Below are positions 9,901 to 22,039 of a stretch of 64,000 nt of DNA, piece by piece. The position numbers and the translations under genes were made by a program. The notes below the pieces were generated by a model. The model ran no database searches and was not told where the DNA came from. It saw only the letters and a program-made list of their open reading frames with translations. Position 1 is the first letter of the stretch. Every line of letters starts with the position of its first letter. Source of the stretch: Acanthopleura granulata (Eukaryota > Mollusca > Polyplacophora > Chitonida > Chitonidae); NCBI GenBank assembly GCA_016165875.1, contig JABBOT010000007.1:21163703-21227702 (forward strand), given 5' to 3'.

Positions 9901-12716
9901 CGCAGCATTATGCCATTGTTAATACAATGTAGGTGTAGAGGTACATAAGTTCTCGCAGCATTGTGTCATTCTTTATATTATTTTAATGTCTACAAATACA
10001 GCGGCTTTTTTAGGATTATGTCATATATACTACAATTTGTGTACATGATAGGTGCATGGTTAGATACGCGAGATTTCCGTATTACAGGCCATATTGTATG
10101 TTGCGTGAATGTCCAGTAAGTTCTTGTTGTTATGAGAGGGTACTTTATAGGTTATGTGAGTCCAGATACGTGATAACGTCTCGTCATAACTAAATATACT
10201 CTCTGTTACATGCACATGTATGCCTAGATACGTTAGCTCTTATGAACTCACTGTGTTTACGGTAAGGACCCGATCGATGTGTAGGCTAAAACCCGGCCTT
10301 GGGCAGGGAATTTGATAGACTGCATCGTCCACAAAGTCCGTGGGGCTTACAGTAAGTAGCTGATGATGTGCACATTGTGGAACAGTCCCTCAGTGACCTG
10401 TCAAAGGTCAATGGTTTTTCCCAGTCACTCCTTTTTCCAGCACCGGTAAATCTGATATTCAGCATGTAAATGACAGTTTTCAGCATGGTGTGTAGCAGCA
10501 ATCAAATAAGGGAACATATGACGGCAGGATGATGTTTTTAGAGCGTGCCATTTTTTTAGTTCCTTCATCCGACGACATAGAGAACAGTTTTGTTACAGCC
10601 ATAAGCAGCGAACAAACCAATTTGCTCTGAGGTCTTCACTGGTTATTTTCTTTCTTTTCCTCCAGATCTGTCTTTCGGCGAACGTGTTGGTCTTCTCGGA
10701 GCGTTCACCTTTTGTCTGTTAGTCCTGGCGCTGGTCTGCATGACGTGCTGCTGCAAGTGCTGTTGCTGCTCAAGTAAGCAAAAGTTTATGCTAAAGAATT
10801 ACACTTCCTCTTTCTCTGTACCTACGATCAGTAAAGACGATATAAACAATCACTTTGTTCAACATTAACCTGGCCTAACTGAACCCAAATCCGGTTTAGG
10901 CTATATGTAGTCTGTAGCAAAACAAGTCAGCTTCATGATCAATATTGTAAGAAAACAGATCCTTGAATTACGTGGCTTATGAATGCCTGACGTATATGAT
11001 GTTTATGTACGCTTCCTTGCTATACCGGGTTGTGTTAATGCCTCCATTGGTGATTAACTGACTAGGTTGGAGAGAATTTGGGCGTAAATGGGGGAACATA
11101 AACTCAGTCGAGATCGTCAGGATATTTCAATATGACAATGCTACGAAAATTATGGGTTTTACGTATGCATGCATTTATTTGATTTTATTTCAGAGATCTC
11201 TTTGAAACTCTCAAGTCCTGAAGTTTTTATACAATTCTGCATTATATGTACTTGGCTGTAGAAATATTTTTTCAGAATTCAACTTTTTTTAAATATTCAT
11301 TTCGTCGTTAGTTGTGATGTTGTTCCAGTGTTACGAAGAGTGTGATCTCAAAGAACAACCGCAAATTTTCTTTCTGAATGCTTTATGTTCTCTGAGAATC
11401 GTTCCTCTGGACCAGTTAACACAAAACGTGGTAACTTATTTTTTCAGTGATATTAAATTACGAAAAAAAGTGTTGAGAAATATGCCTTGCAAAGAATGAG
11501 ACTATTGGCTGTTCATTGCTAACCCACTTGGGATAACTTCTCAAGTCATTTTGCCAAGTAGGGTTTGTTTTCAAGTGACATGTATTCAACAGATAACATA
11601 TGCACACGTACAGCAAGTCATCCGAACTTCTAATAACATATTTTAACATCAGCAATGATTTAATAGTAATTAGAGTCAGTACAGTGTTGTGAAAATATCA
11701 GATGGTGAATGATACCCAACAGTTTATGCTGAAAGTGATAATCAGGGGTTGTTTTTTTCCTGGCGTGTCTTATTTCCCGGAGTGTCATAACGCTTGCCCT
11801 TAAAAGTTAACGCCATGGGATGTGAATTCGAGATATTGAGTTGCATCCGCATGTACATCTACTATGCTTGTAATTTTGATAGAAATAAGTAGCCAAAGTC
11901 CCTTGACTTTCTCAATCCACTCAGGTTCCCCCCTCCATCCAATCTGGTTTCCCCTCCCAGCCAATGTAGTTTAATACATTCGTTATTCAGTAGGGCTATG
12001 CGGTCGTCTGCAAAGGGAAGCAAAGCGTGCAACGCAGAAACAGGAGTGCCCTTTACCTATATGATTACAAGTAAGCAATACCAGTGAGTTGAATAACATA
12101 ACAAGTCAACATTTATAATCAAAGCTGGCGTTGTTGTTCACATAGGGACAGGTCACTGCTGCTTTATGAGTTACAAGATTTGCCTCCCCTTATACATAAA
12201 CTCCCAAGAAGCTGGATTTTACTGGTTACCATGATCGTGACCGTTTTCCAGTTGTTCCTCTCTCGTCACTGCAGAGGTTTAACTCTCTATGCTATAATCT
12301 TTAAATATTGAATTTGTATCAAGAAGGAAACGTAATATGTCGCAGGTTGTGTGGACCCAAAGCATCCAAAACCGGTATCAAGACGACAGTCCCAGCCCAG
12401 ACCCGAAGGGATCCGTTCTGAGATATTACCGCTGCGCGCCAGGGACGGATATGTTGGACCAACCCCAATCACTTCAGAATCTCCACGTCTGACCAGTCAG
12501 ATTTGCAGCTACAACGATAGCCAGGCACTCCAACCCACATCAGTACTATTACCACCTGGTGCTTATAGAGGTCTCCCTCTTGCATCATCCACAAGACATC
12601 TTCCGCCTGTTCGGTTTGCGGGGCCACATTTCGATCCGGAACTTCCAACTTATGAGTCCCTTTTCCCTGACCGACAATTCGTGAATTTGGCAGGAAATTG
12701 CAAAGAAAAGACGTAA
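6960..12716 (+). CDS. Type I membrane protein with two LDL-receptor class A domains (5' partial; 5 exons)
   Basis: Exons: 6960-7004, 7906-8022, 9310-9837, 10666-10773, 12346-12716. All junctions are phase 1 with GT-AG borders (GTAAGT, GTAAGT, GTAAGT, GTAAGC), giving at least 388 residues. Exon 1 shown here encodes a hydrophobic run (LCFIAFFVL) typical of a signal peptide; its start codon is upstream and not settled. Exon 2 adds a cysteine-rich segment (NCVDGTEYCAVTNTC). Exon 3 has two LDLa modules (9507-9614 and 9621-9728), each with six cysteines and the calcium-site pattern, as in DGIPNCADGADETGC and DGVRKCADGQDEENC, then a partial four-cysteine segment. Exon 4 is the membrane helix (GLLGAFTFCLLVLALVCMT) followed by CCCKCCCC, a likely palmitoylation cluster. 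Exon 5 is a proline-rich cytoplasmic tail with LPTY. The layout recalls LDLRAD3-type proteins; ligand and orthology are unknown. Confidence 0.88.
7316..7588 (-). repeat. SINE, near full length, in intron 1 of the LDLa gene
   Basis: On the minus strand it runs from a tRNA-like head (ggcctccgtggctcagtcgg, at the right end) through the core to a tail ending ...tacggcgtaaaacaccac. It is among the best preserved copies in the window and ends in a C run on the plus strand. Confidence 0.9.
7668..7880 (+). repeat. Degenerate minisatellite, unit about 25 bp
   Basis: About eight imperfect copies of a unit like gatatggctgaaaatccngg. It lies in intron 1 of the LDLa gene and stops about 25 bases before exon 2. 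Confidence 0.85.
8105..8146 (+). repeat. Perfect 21-bp tandem duplication
   Basis: The unit starts gatcatagggggttccta and is present twice, head to tail, with no difference between copies (8105-8125, 8126-8146). Confidence 0.95.
9139..9158 (+). promoter_or_regulatory. TATA-like box next to a perfect CRE site inside intron 2
   Basis: ATATAAAAG at 9139-9147 is followed at 9151-9158 by TGACGTCA, the full CREB/ATF palindrome. An ATG at 9234 downstream is in frame with exon 3 and reads through the 9309 acceptor. This could be an alternative promoter giving a different N-terminus. That is inference from short motifs only. Confidence 0.3.
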
Positions 12717-14770
12717 AGCACCATTTCTGCTGAACAGTTTTATTACTGTATTGTACCATCAACGACAATATGGATTCATACAGGGCAGACTTCTCATCTA
12801 TTGCAGAGTTTGTAATTGAGAAAAGTTGGTGCCATTTGAACCTCTGGCAATCTCGCTGTTTGTGGAAGTTTGGGGATAAAACCTAAGTCCCCAAATTAGG
12901 ATACGACACCATCTGAATTTATTGTTTAATCTCCCGGGAAAAGAAACCGCAGAGCCCTATAACGTGGTTTTATATTAACAGAGAACATGGTTTTGCACTG
13001 CAAAGCGCGTGTGAAATTTGGTTTCAAATACAGTAGTTAAAAAGTACAAAACGTACAAGGTGGAGATCACATTACCCCTTATGGTGGAAGGTGAGGTAAA
13101 CGCAAGATACCTCTAACCCTACGGAATATGTACAGTATACATGTATATGTTAACTGTTTCAGATTTGGGCCTATATATGGGCTAGGGTGAACGATACAGC
13201 CTTTACTATGCAGTGTGGAGATACCCATTTCAGTGTATTCGTATAAAATGTGGATATAAAAAGTGGACTTTCATGGACCCTTGGTTGAGATGTTGAACAT
13301 ATTTTAGAATGGTTTGAGTTGTAACTATGTACAGAAAACATTCCACTGGTTCCGAGTTACGTGAGCTTCAGGGGATGGCATATCTGTCGGCAGTATGTCC
13401 AACTCCCCCCAAAGCATTTCGTCTTGCCCACATTTTTGTTGTTTTGGGTGTTTGTTAATAGTGTAAACAGTACCTGATATAGTAGTGGAATAATAAATGA
13501 ACATTAAGTGGATGTGTGACGTTAGTTTCCAGAGACACTGGACAAGAAGCGTTATACTTCGCAAAGGGACTTGAAGGGACACTGACTGACACAATGAGCA
13601 AAATGAACAGTTTAGTTGAATATCGCACATAAGGCTTTTAGAATGAAGAGATATTGTCTTTTTTTCTGTCGGGACAATTACCATTGTTATGGAGACGATC
13701 ATAAGGATAAAGGGAGTTATTTCCCTTGATTAATTTTGCCAATGTATGGAATCTCGGAAAAAGGTCATTTAGCCCTACAGAGCTATTCTTCCATGAAATT
13801 GTATTACTTTCAGTGACATTGCCATTGTATAATGTCCACCAACTGTCATAGATTCACATGTCCACACAGAAGTCTATGCTTTGTCTTCTCTTGATGGGAT
13901 GACGCATTTATTACACATGAATGGCGTATGGTTGAAAGCTAAAATCACCTGACAGCCATTGGATCAGTTCTCTAACTCAGGGGCCTTTCTACTGAAGTTA
14001 CTCTCGTAGAATGTCACAAAATTTTATATGGCACTAGAGCGTATCATTTTTTTTAAATTGTACACGTGTATGTATGAGCATGTAACTCGTGTATGTTATA
14101 AATTCTATGTACAATTTGTAGTTCTTTCTTATCACATGTGACCACGATGTGGCTGCAAAATTGCCGATGTGGCATGAAGTCACAATCATTCATTCCTATG
14201 AGAAGTGAATGTTTATAGTTGCATGTAGTTATTTAATTGTCCATGTACAGCATTGATTAGTGTATATTCTGTGTACTGTTAAAGGAATAATTTACTTCAT
14301 TGTGTAGTTAATTGATATTGGGTGTTAGTTGTCAGTCCCGGTGACTACGACTACCTAGTGACCTTTTCATCGCCGGTAACATGTAGTTCTTTGAAATAAG
14401 AAACATTAATGTGACAAGATCGTTATAGCCCTGACTTATTTTGTAATGTCTTTCAACTGCAGATATTATAATGCGGAACACCAATGCAAGCAGTCCAGTT
14501 TTCAAATTTTGTATACAATGTGACCGACCATATGTTTGTATTGTTTTCACTGTAATTTTTTTTAACTCCAACATCCAGCGCATTGTAGCTTTGGGTAAAT
14601 CATTTCAGGCTGCTGACCTGCGCATACATATCGGCCGTTTTGCCAGAAACGTGGCGGTTTCCTGAGCACTGTTTCCTCCATCGATAAAACTGACCGCCGT
14701 CATTTATGGGAAGCAATTTTGAACACGGTATAAAATGATAACCAAATAAATCCAAATATAATTATATATA
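12717..14770 (+). other. 3' UTR / downstream flank of the LDLa gene
   Basis: No coding signal beyond short chance frames. The first AATAAA on the plus strand in this flank is at 13492-13497, which would give a 3' UTR of about 0.8 kb. A weakly supported 64-codon frame at 14471 follows an acceptor-like site but has no recognisable motif. Confidence 0.4.
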
Positions 14771-15185
14771 CATATTTTTCTCCGACAATAGTAGGCCTGT
14801 AGACATTTTCTTTGAGTCTCGTGTTATACGTTTACGTTTTAATTTTATGTAGTCCGTTCGTCTCCAGACGTTCTGGGGAAGGTCTGCCGGCAACGTGCGG
14901 AAGGCCGTGGCTTTCCCTTGGGCTCTGCCGGGTTTCCTCGGTTTCCTTCCTTTGACATATTTTTCTCGGACAGTAGTACGCCTGTAAACATTTTGCTTGG
15001 GTGGCGTGCTATACGTCTACATACGTGTACCTTTTACTTTTATGTAGTCCGCTCCTCTCCAGACGTTCTTGGGAGGATCTGTTTCACCCGACCTCTGCCC
15101 GTTTTCCTTCCACCATAATTCTGATCTCCTTCGTATAAGTGAAATATTCTTGAGTGCGGCGTAAAACGCCAATCGAATAAATAAA
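14771..15185 (+). repeat. SINE-related element with a tandemly duplicated 185-bp segment
   Basis: The segment starting catatttttctc(c/g)gacag at 14771 recurs at 14956, and both copies run through the same cctgtagacatttt, gtgttatacg, tttatgtagtccg and ctccagacgttct landmarks. The second copy ends in a normal SINE 3' end (agtgaaatattcttgagt, then an ATAAATAAA tail). The repeated unit therefore lies within or next to the SINE core. Confidence 0.75.
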
Positions 15186-16602
15186 CTTGTGTATTACAAC
15201 CCAGGCAGTGTGCTATGATTTATTTATTTGGCTGAGGTCTATAACCAGAATCAATAATTTCACTTTGAAATTCCGGAATTTTACTGTTGAGACTAAGTAA
15301 GTTGCTAAGCTACATATATAATTAGGATTCTTCGTGAAAGAATTATATTTTAATTATTTCTAAAACTGTTATTAGTCTGCAAGGGCGGGATGCACTTTAA
15401 TTGATTACACAAATATTCCACCTGAGATCTGACACACGTAAACTGCTCAAACAATTCAGCCCGCGCATCCATCTGACGACCAGGATGTCCGTGAAGTTTG
15501 CCTGTTTTGGACAGGACTGTTTAAGAGCATTTCCTCCCATTATCGCGATACCATGCAAACCTGGATTTACAGTGGGTCAGTGAAACAGATGGAGCCGGGT
15601 TGAAATACCTCAGAACTCTATAAAATCCATCTTCTCTAAAAGAACTGTGCACCTGCATGTACATGTACAATGCGTCATTGCTGATGTGTTACAGGAATTA
15701 CAGAATTTGTGAAATGTTTATGCATGGCCGCCAGATTATTCGGTGTGCCATTCGTACGCAGTAGTTTTTGCAGAGCGGTGTCACACAAGACTTTCATCAT
15801 TGGAGGCAAAATCGCAAGGATAGATGGTCCGAACGTGGATGCACAAATGTACACATTGTACGATAAAAAAGACACAAATTTTGTTTTCCTGCTTGTGCCT
15901 TAAGTAAGAATTTCACGAGTGTGTTTAAGAAGTCAGTCAAACACTAAATACATGTATAAGAAGACAATACCACTGAATACAGACGATTAACAACCAAACA
16001 CAAGTTATATAATTTTATGTAAATGACAATGTATACAGAAAATAACATAAACCAATAATGTAATGTCCCCTAAGTTAACACTAAAACGAATGTAATAACA
16101 TTTAACCAGAAGCAATATAATAATCAACGTTCATAAGCGAGTTTAATAAGTAAAACGATAATACAAGTGTCATTATCATTAAAATCAATGGATATACCTC
16201 TGGATAAAAAATAACACGCTTTCACATCATCTAAATTCCCGAGAAAGGTAACTTAAACGAAATCAATATAGAGCCACTGACTTTTTCTTTTAGCTTGTCG
16301 CCGCTATTCAAATATCCGTGAAATCAGCCATTCTTGCTAACAAAATTGCCCGTCGTCAGTCACATGTAACACCAGAAACGCTACACACTGACATGTTGGG
16401 CGTCTATACTGTAACGAGGAAAATCCAGTTAGATTACTTTTTCTGATTCGTGGTTAGTCCAAAAGCCTTTTTTCGACATCAAAAACTCATATTTTCGGGT
16501 GAAGTCATACTTAATCTAATGTGGCATGCCGCATAATGGGTGAGCATGGAAAATAATTTTTTAAAACAAACTTCACACATGCTACCATACTACCTCAGCG
16601 AA
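15186..16602. other. No firm gene
   Basis: AT-rich sequence. Around 15680-15900 both strands stay open for about 60 codons. I cannot say which, if either, is coding. Confidence 0.4.
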
Positions 16603-16850
16603 ATTTATTTATTTATTTGATTGGCGTTTTACGCCGTACTCAAGAATATTTCACTTATACGACGGCGACCAGCATTATGGTGGGAAGAAACCGGGCAGAG
16701 CCCGGGGGAAACCCACGACTATCGGCAGGTTGCTAACAGACCTTCCCACTTATGGCCTGAGAGGAAGCCAGCATGAGCTGGACTTGAGCTCACAGCGACC
16801 GCGTTGGTGGGAGGGTTCGGTCCCTAACCGACTGTGCCACGGAGGCCCCC
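16603..16850 (-). repeat. SINE, near full length
   Basis: Minus orientation, with the tail (ATTTATTTATTTGATTGG) at left and a tRNA-like head (gcctccgtggcacagtcgg) at right. It lacks about 20 bases of the head seen in the 7316 copy. Confidence 0.9.
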
Positions 16851-19605
16851 ACCTCCGAGAAAAGACAATACATTGTTTTTCTGTGACAGAATTTTCTAAC
16901 GCTGAAACCTGAAGGTGTACTCTGGTGATATAGCTACAAAAGACAAGTAATTATCATTTGAAAAGATTTAGTATGCAAAACCTTGAAAACGGCTTCAAAA
17001 ATGTCAGTATCAGAAAAGGGGTTAGAGCACAGATCGCGACTCGGCCCATTATGCTGCATGCCTCTTGTGGTCGAGTAATTTTAACGTCACCCGTGGTAAT
17101 GAAGCCTTCTTGTGGAAAATACGCTGATGGAGTTTAAAGTTATGAGTTAGAAAAAGCGTTAAAACTGTGACAAAATGTAAAAGTTTTCTAGTGAGTATGC
17201 GTGATTTTACAGAGGGATGAATATAGGCGACAAGTTGAAAGAAAAAGATTATAAAAAGGTATTACAAGAAACGAACAAACGTGATTTTATATCATCAGCA
17301 TTGTTCAAAAATAGTATAAAAATAACGTAACGTCCAATAAACTATTACAATGCTCGGGCATCAGCACAGTTATAAGTGATAATCTGTTTTCAAAGAAATG
17401 GAGGCACAGGCTCAGCGACCTTGAAAGGATTTATTTATTTATTTATTTTATCGGTGGATGATGGTCAATGCAAAAACTATAGCCCTGGTTCCATAGCATG
17501 CATTGATTTACAAGTTTAATTAAAATACTTTAAGATTTCAAGAGATATCCTGTTTACAGGCTTGTGATAATTATTAATAGATGACCCGCATGACCTTGTA
17601 AGAAGCGACTCGAGATCACAGAAGATAAATACGGTTCCGAAATCTAAGTGTGCATGTGCATGATACAGATACGCTTGGTAGAGCTGACTACAAGAGGCAC
17701 AAAGAGTTCACAAAGAAGGGGCAAGCGGAGGGGCAGAGGGGTAAACTAACGTCAATCGCTGCGACAACACCCCGAAGGTCAATTTCCATCTGAACGTAAT
17801 GGAATGACAGTAAATAGGGACATCATGCCTTATGGAAAGAAAATTATTTAAGGAAAACGCCATATTCTACAGGGCAGATCGTGATTTACTGTGGCACTGG
17901 TACTAAGACAAAAAGTAAGAATGGATTACTGGTTGGCAACGTTCATAGTAAGATGAAATGTAACGACTAACATAAGTAGAATTTCGCGCTGTACGGTAAC
18001 ACTTCATTTACAACGATGATTATTATAATGACTCCCGATCAATAAGTATTTAAGTTAATTAATGCAGAGTTTCTCATCAGTGTTTTGCTTTTCCAAGCAA
18101 ATATTGTCATCAAACATTTTTTGGCAATATTTGTAAAAGAGTGTGACTCACGAAATGCAATAACTTTTGCAAAATGAAAACTCTTATAAAACAGCACCTT
18201 GTACATTGCACCACTTTCTTATTAAACATGAGCAAATGTAATGAAGCGTCAGTTGCTTTCTGCACAAAAATATGAATTTACATCTCTTCGTGTTTCTTAA
18301 AACGCACATTTATTGATGGTTATCAGTATGTCATTTCCGATGCATTCAAGCGAATCCAAATACATAAACACACCTGTGATCAGTGGGTTGTTTTATAAGA
18401 ATATGTTCAGCACATGAAAACCGAAGGAACTGTCAGTTTCTCCATACAAAATAGTGTAGTCTTTGTGGGATGTGTTAATTATGTTCAAATATCCGAATTT
18501 TTAAGCGTGTTTTATGACAGATTTACTTCACTTACACCCCATAATCATAGTTTTCTGCGTACTGACAAAAGAGCCACTAAGACAAAAGGTCACTGTGCAA
18601 TTAGAAGAAAATTTTTAAACCAGTTTTAGCTTATTTTAGAATTCAGGCGCCAAACATTCAAAACAAACAAGAAAAACAACCCTGGTATATTCTCTTTTTC
18701 CTCAAGAGCACCTTTAGTTTTAGAGTTAATTAAGCCTAACGTAAGATTAGAAGACTAAGCATCCTGCTAAATACTCCTAACGCCTTTGGCCATTCTCGAT
18801 AACGAGCTATGTTCGTATTTTATTTACATTCTGGCAATGTGCTGGGAGAATTTGTCTTCCACGTAGTTTCTGATAAGGATTCTTTGAAGCATTCGTCTTA
18901 GAAAGGTTGTATTGAAGAAATGAAATCGTTATCCATACTGTTCACCACGACAGTTTTGTCACGGACATTATAGGTGAACTTTAGTATTAACAGCAAAATG
19001 TAATCTGTGCCAGAAGTAGCAGAAGATGTATCTACATAAACATGTACATCCACTAACTTTTTCATGAACATCGCTTCTATGAGTGGGATGAAAACCAACA
19101 TGAAACACCAGCAATATATTAAAATAGCATCCAAACAGAAAACGGTATTCGCCCTTATTTTACAGAGGTACATGTATCTGCATACAAAATGTCCCGTGGG
19201 CGCTAAAACTTTACGTGTAGAAAAACACATTAATACTGGTTTTGTTTTCACAATAATTGCTTCACACCAGTGATGTCTACATGACTCCGTTGAACATGCC
19301 ATGAATACTTAACATTACTGTAAGTCTCCAATAATAAGTACCAAGAGTTCCCCTTCTATATGGCCTGACAACAGGAAATCTATCAATCCCATTTTAACAC
19401 AGTACATCAAATTGTCTCGTTTTCTTCTCGTCTGGTAATTATTGCGAATCTACTGTACAACGTCAGTTGATATGATGCACTACACGTTTTAAGAGTAAAA
19501 TATAAAATGGGATAGATGATATTCCGGTATTGCTGTTGACATGCCAAGTGGTCCAATTTCTTTCTTTCTCCTCTTTCGTCGAAGGCCATGTCTGCAATGC
19601 ACACT
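16851..19605. other. AT-rich stretch, likely 3' flank of the KCNE-like gene
   Basis: No exon recognised. It includes a short ATTT repeat at about 17431-17450. A minus-strand AATAAA (TTTATT at 18819-18824 on plus) is one possible poly(A) signal for the gene that ends at 19606, but it is about 0.8 kb away. Confidence 0.35.
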
Positions 19606-20133
19606 TTAGGCAAAGGTTACAGGGCCGTTTTCGTCTATTATCTGTATTTTCACTGTTGGAGTTCGAGCTTTGTTAGGAGTCATGGTGATGGAGTCATACG
19701 CCAGCACGGACTCTGTGTCCATGGGCAGTAAAGGCTCCGATGGATCTTCGTCCGTCACTTGTGACGTAGTCGTAGATGTCGGGGCGCTTTTGTCGTCGGT
19801 AGGAAGTATCACGGTGACGCTCTTCCTGGACGTGTTCGACGGAGTTGTTTTGGCAATGACACCTATGATTTTCTCCCGTCTGTCATTTTTTCGTAGAATG
19901 GCCATTTCTTTCAGGTATGCTCGTAACTGACTGTCCTGTTGGTTTTTCCTGATGTGTGAGGCGATCATCATGACAATAGATAGGCCATACATGAGAACGA
20001 CGGCAACAACGTAATAGAGCGCCCCTAAGTCATCATAACCTTCCAGGTGCGAATTGTCCACATAAGCGTACAGCGTTTCATTGGTTTTACTGTGCAGCCG
20101 AAGCCGCAGCCCTTTGCTGTGTGCGTCCATCAT
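19606..20133 (-). CDS. Single-pass membrane protein, KCNE/MinK-like channel subunit candidate
   Basis: 175 residues from the first ATG after a good acceptor (minus strand catgtatttcag, ending at 20144; the exon starts at 20143). A short N-terminal ectodomain carries an N-glycosylation site (NET, residues 18-20). One helix follows at about 37-59 (ALYYVVAVVLMYGLSIVMMI), then a basic stretch (SHIRKNQQDSQLRAYLKEM) and a Ser/Thr-rich tail. The order of short glycosylated N-terminus, ALY at the helix start, a Gly in mid-helix, and an I-R-K stop followed by an acidic/aromatic YL segment is like KCNE1 (LEALYVLMVL, SYIRSKK). KCNE proteins modulate voltage-gated potassium channels. The family call is by eye and could be wrong; that the exon codes is much surer. 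A second Met follows directly, so the start may be either. Confidence 0.72.
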   Translation of the reverse strand: MMDAHSKGLRLRLHSKTNETLYAYVDNSHLEGYDDLGALYYVVAVVLMYGLSIVMMIASHIRKNQQDSQLRAYLKEMAILRKNDRREKIIGVIAKTTPSNTSRKSVTVILPTDDKSAPTSTTTSQVTDEDPSEPLLPMDTESVLAYDSITMTPNKARTPTVKIQIIDENGPVTFA

Positions 20134-20143
20134 TTTGCTGGTT

Positions 20144-20288
20144 CTGAAATACATGAAACGTAAAGCCAACACACATACATTGAAAGTAATCTATTTATCA
20201 ATGTCGTGAAATTATTATGCCAAAGTAAAGAATATACAGGCAGGACTAAATTCTTGAAAACGCGCTACATGTGTATATTATTTCTTAC
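20144..20288 (-). other. Probable 5' intron of the KCNE-like gene
   Basis: On the minus strand a GTAAGA donor lies at 20288-20283 (after CTGAG) and the acceptor CAG at 20146-20144. The upstream exon has no in-frame ATG before a TAG, so it is best read as 5' UTR. Confidence 0.5.
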
Positions 20289-20768
20289 CTCAGTCTGTGG
20301 TTTGACACAAGCAGCGCATATTTACTGTTAAACCGCCACAAATTACTTAAGCAACTCTTGGAATCTTGACATGCAGACTTCTTGCAGCAACATAAGTGAA
20401 CCTAGCCCTTGTACAGCTTAATGATTTGGTTTCCTTTCAAGTGATAGAATGCACACATTAGTGTGAAGTATTAAACCGACTGTTTGTGACATTTACTCCC
20501 GACGTTGATAGTTATCTTGCACTATGTGGCACTTGCTGGTATTTGTATCACTGATCGAGTAACGAAGCGATTCCAGAGACAAAGTCTGCCCAGTTCTATT
20601 TTCAGCGATCTAATAGTCATGCAAGTTATCTCCCTTTGCCGAGACGGTCATAGATATATCTATTCACCTATCCAGAGTTAATAATCAACCGCGTTCACAA
20701 TTATCTTGCTAAGCCTATTATTTCGACACGTTTACGCCATTCTTGATCTTTTGTCAATGCGGGCCGGG

Positions 20769-21029
20769 GGCTCCGTGGCCAGGAGAATAGCGCGCTAGCC
20801 CAATGACCAGGAGCCAATCACCAGGAATATCACCGTGAGATCAAGTCAAGCTCTAGCAGGTTTCCTCTCCGGGCCGCACCTGGTAAGGTCTGCCAGCAAC
20901 CTGCGGATGCTCGTGGGTTTCCCAGCGCTCCTCGGTGTTTGTTCTTACCTTGATGCTGGTCGTATAGGAGAAATATTTATCGCGTAAAACACGAATCAAA
21001 TATATACGTAAATGAATAAATAAATAAAT
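20769..21029 (+). repeat. SINE, diverged full-length copy
   Basis: Head ggctccgtggccaggag, an old core (gtctgccagcaacctgcgga), and an (ATAA)n tail. It has more substitutions and small deletions than the 7316 and 16603 copies, so it is probably older. Confidence 0.8.
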
Positions 21030-22039
21030 TTTGTACACGGCTAGGTGATATTGAGAATGGTGGAAGTTATGCCCTACCCGGCTGAACTCCCGGGCCCCAG
21101 TCAACAAGGACATTCCAGACCAATACATGGTGCCAAAAGGATAAAATTTCATGTGATAAACCGGTTTTCGGCCAAAAGTAATATAATTAATTAGATACAC
21201 AGTTAATTGGAACCACAAAAACAGAGAACAGGAAGATGGGTAATTATAATGCCGCCAACAGCAGCTCATTCAGCACGTGATACCAACTCACCAGTAGGTC
21301 TTCATCTCGACATCTCAGTATCTTGTGCCACCTCGGCCTTTCTTTTTGAGGAGAGTAGATTTAAAATGCTATTCTAAAGACATAGGAATGAAAAAGTTGA
21401 CCAACTTATCAATGTTGTCTTCAGACAAATGGATTCAGGTTTTAACTTCCAGCAGACATTCGAAGCATTATTACGAGGTTTGAAATCCTCACTTAAGTCA
21501 GAAATGGTGTTGTGGACTAGGTCCCAGGGAGTATTGGTGTTATAGATTCACCACCACCTGCCTTTTACACTGATTAAATTCCCCACTTGTCTAAAGCTGG
21601 AACGTTTGACGAACGACACGGTGGAGTTGGCTTAACTATTTGTATCACGCTTTCCGATATAAGTATGCTTTGAATAACTTGGAGGGAGTGTCTTTCGATT
21701 GGTCAGTTGTTTAGACTGCTATATAAAATCATTGCATTACCTGGTGACAATACGAATGACTACGGTGGATTGTTACTGATTGTGGCAAACACTTTTTTTC
21801 TAATTAAACCGATATTGCAATTCACAGGAAAAGCAAGGGCGCAATTCTCAACACCTCAGCCCTGATTGAATGAAAACACGTCTTACAAAGTCATGTAACG
21901 TGATAAAGTAACGTGCACCGGTCGATATAGCATCTCACTCTTCTTGTGTTTCCGCGATTATTAACCCGAAACGCCCATTTTGGTTAACGGCTGGTGTACG
22001 AATGTCGGTTTCGACGCCTAGATCATATTGCTAAAAATC
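21030..22039. other. No gene seen
   Basis: Unique sequence between a SINE and the 77-bp satellite. One acceptor-like site (ending 21830) leads into open frames of only 13-14 codons. I see no supported feature. Confidence 0.4.

Noticed and set aside
13325..13702. 125-codon minus-strand frame
   Set aside because: It lies in the 3' flank of the LDLa gene, reads as low-complexity, and has no motif.
15675..15903. Overlapping 60-codon frames on both strands
   Set aside because: Both strands are equally open and neither has good splice borders.
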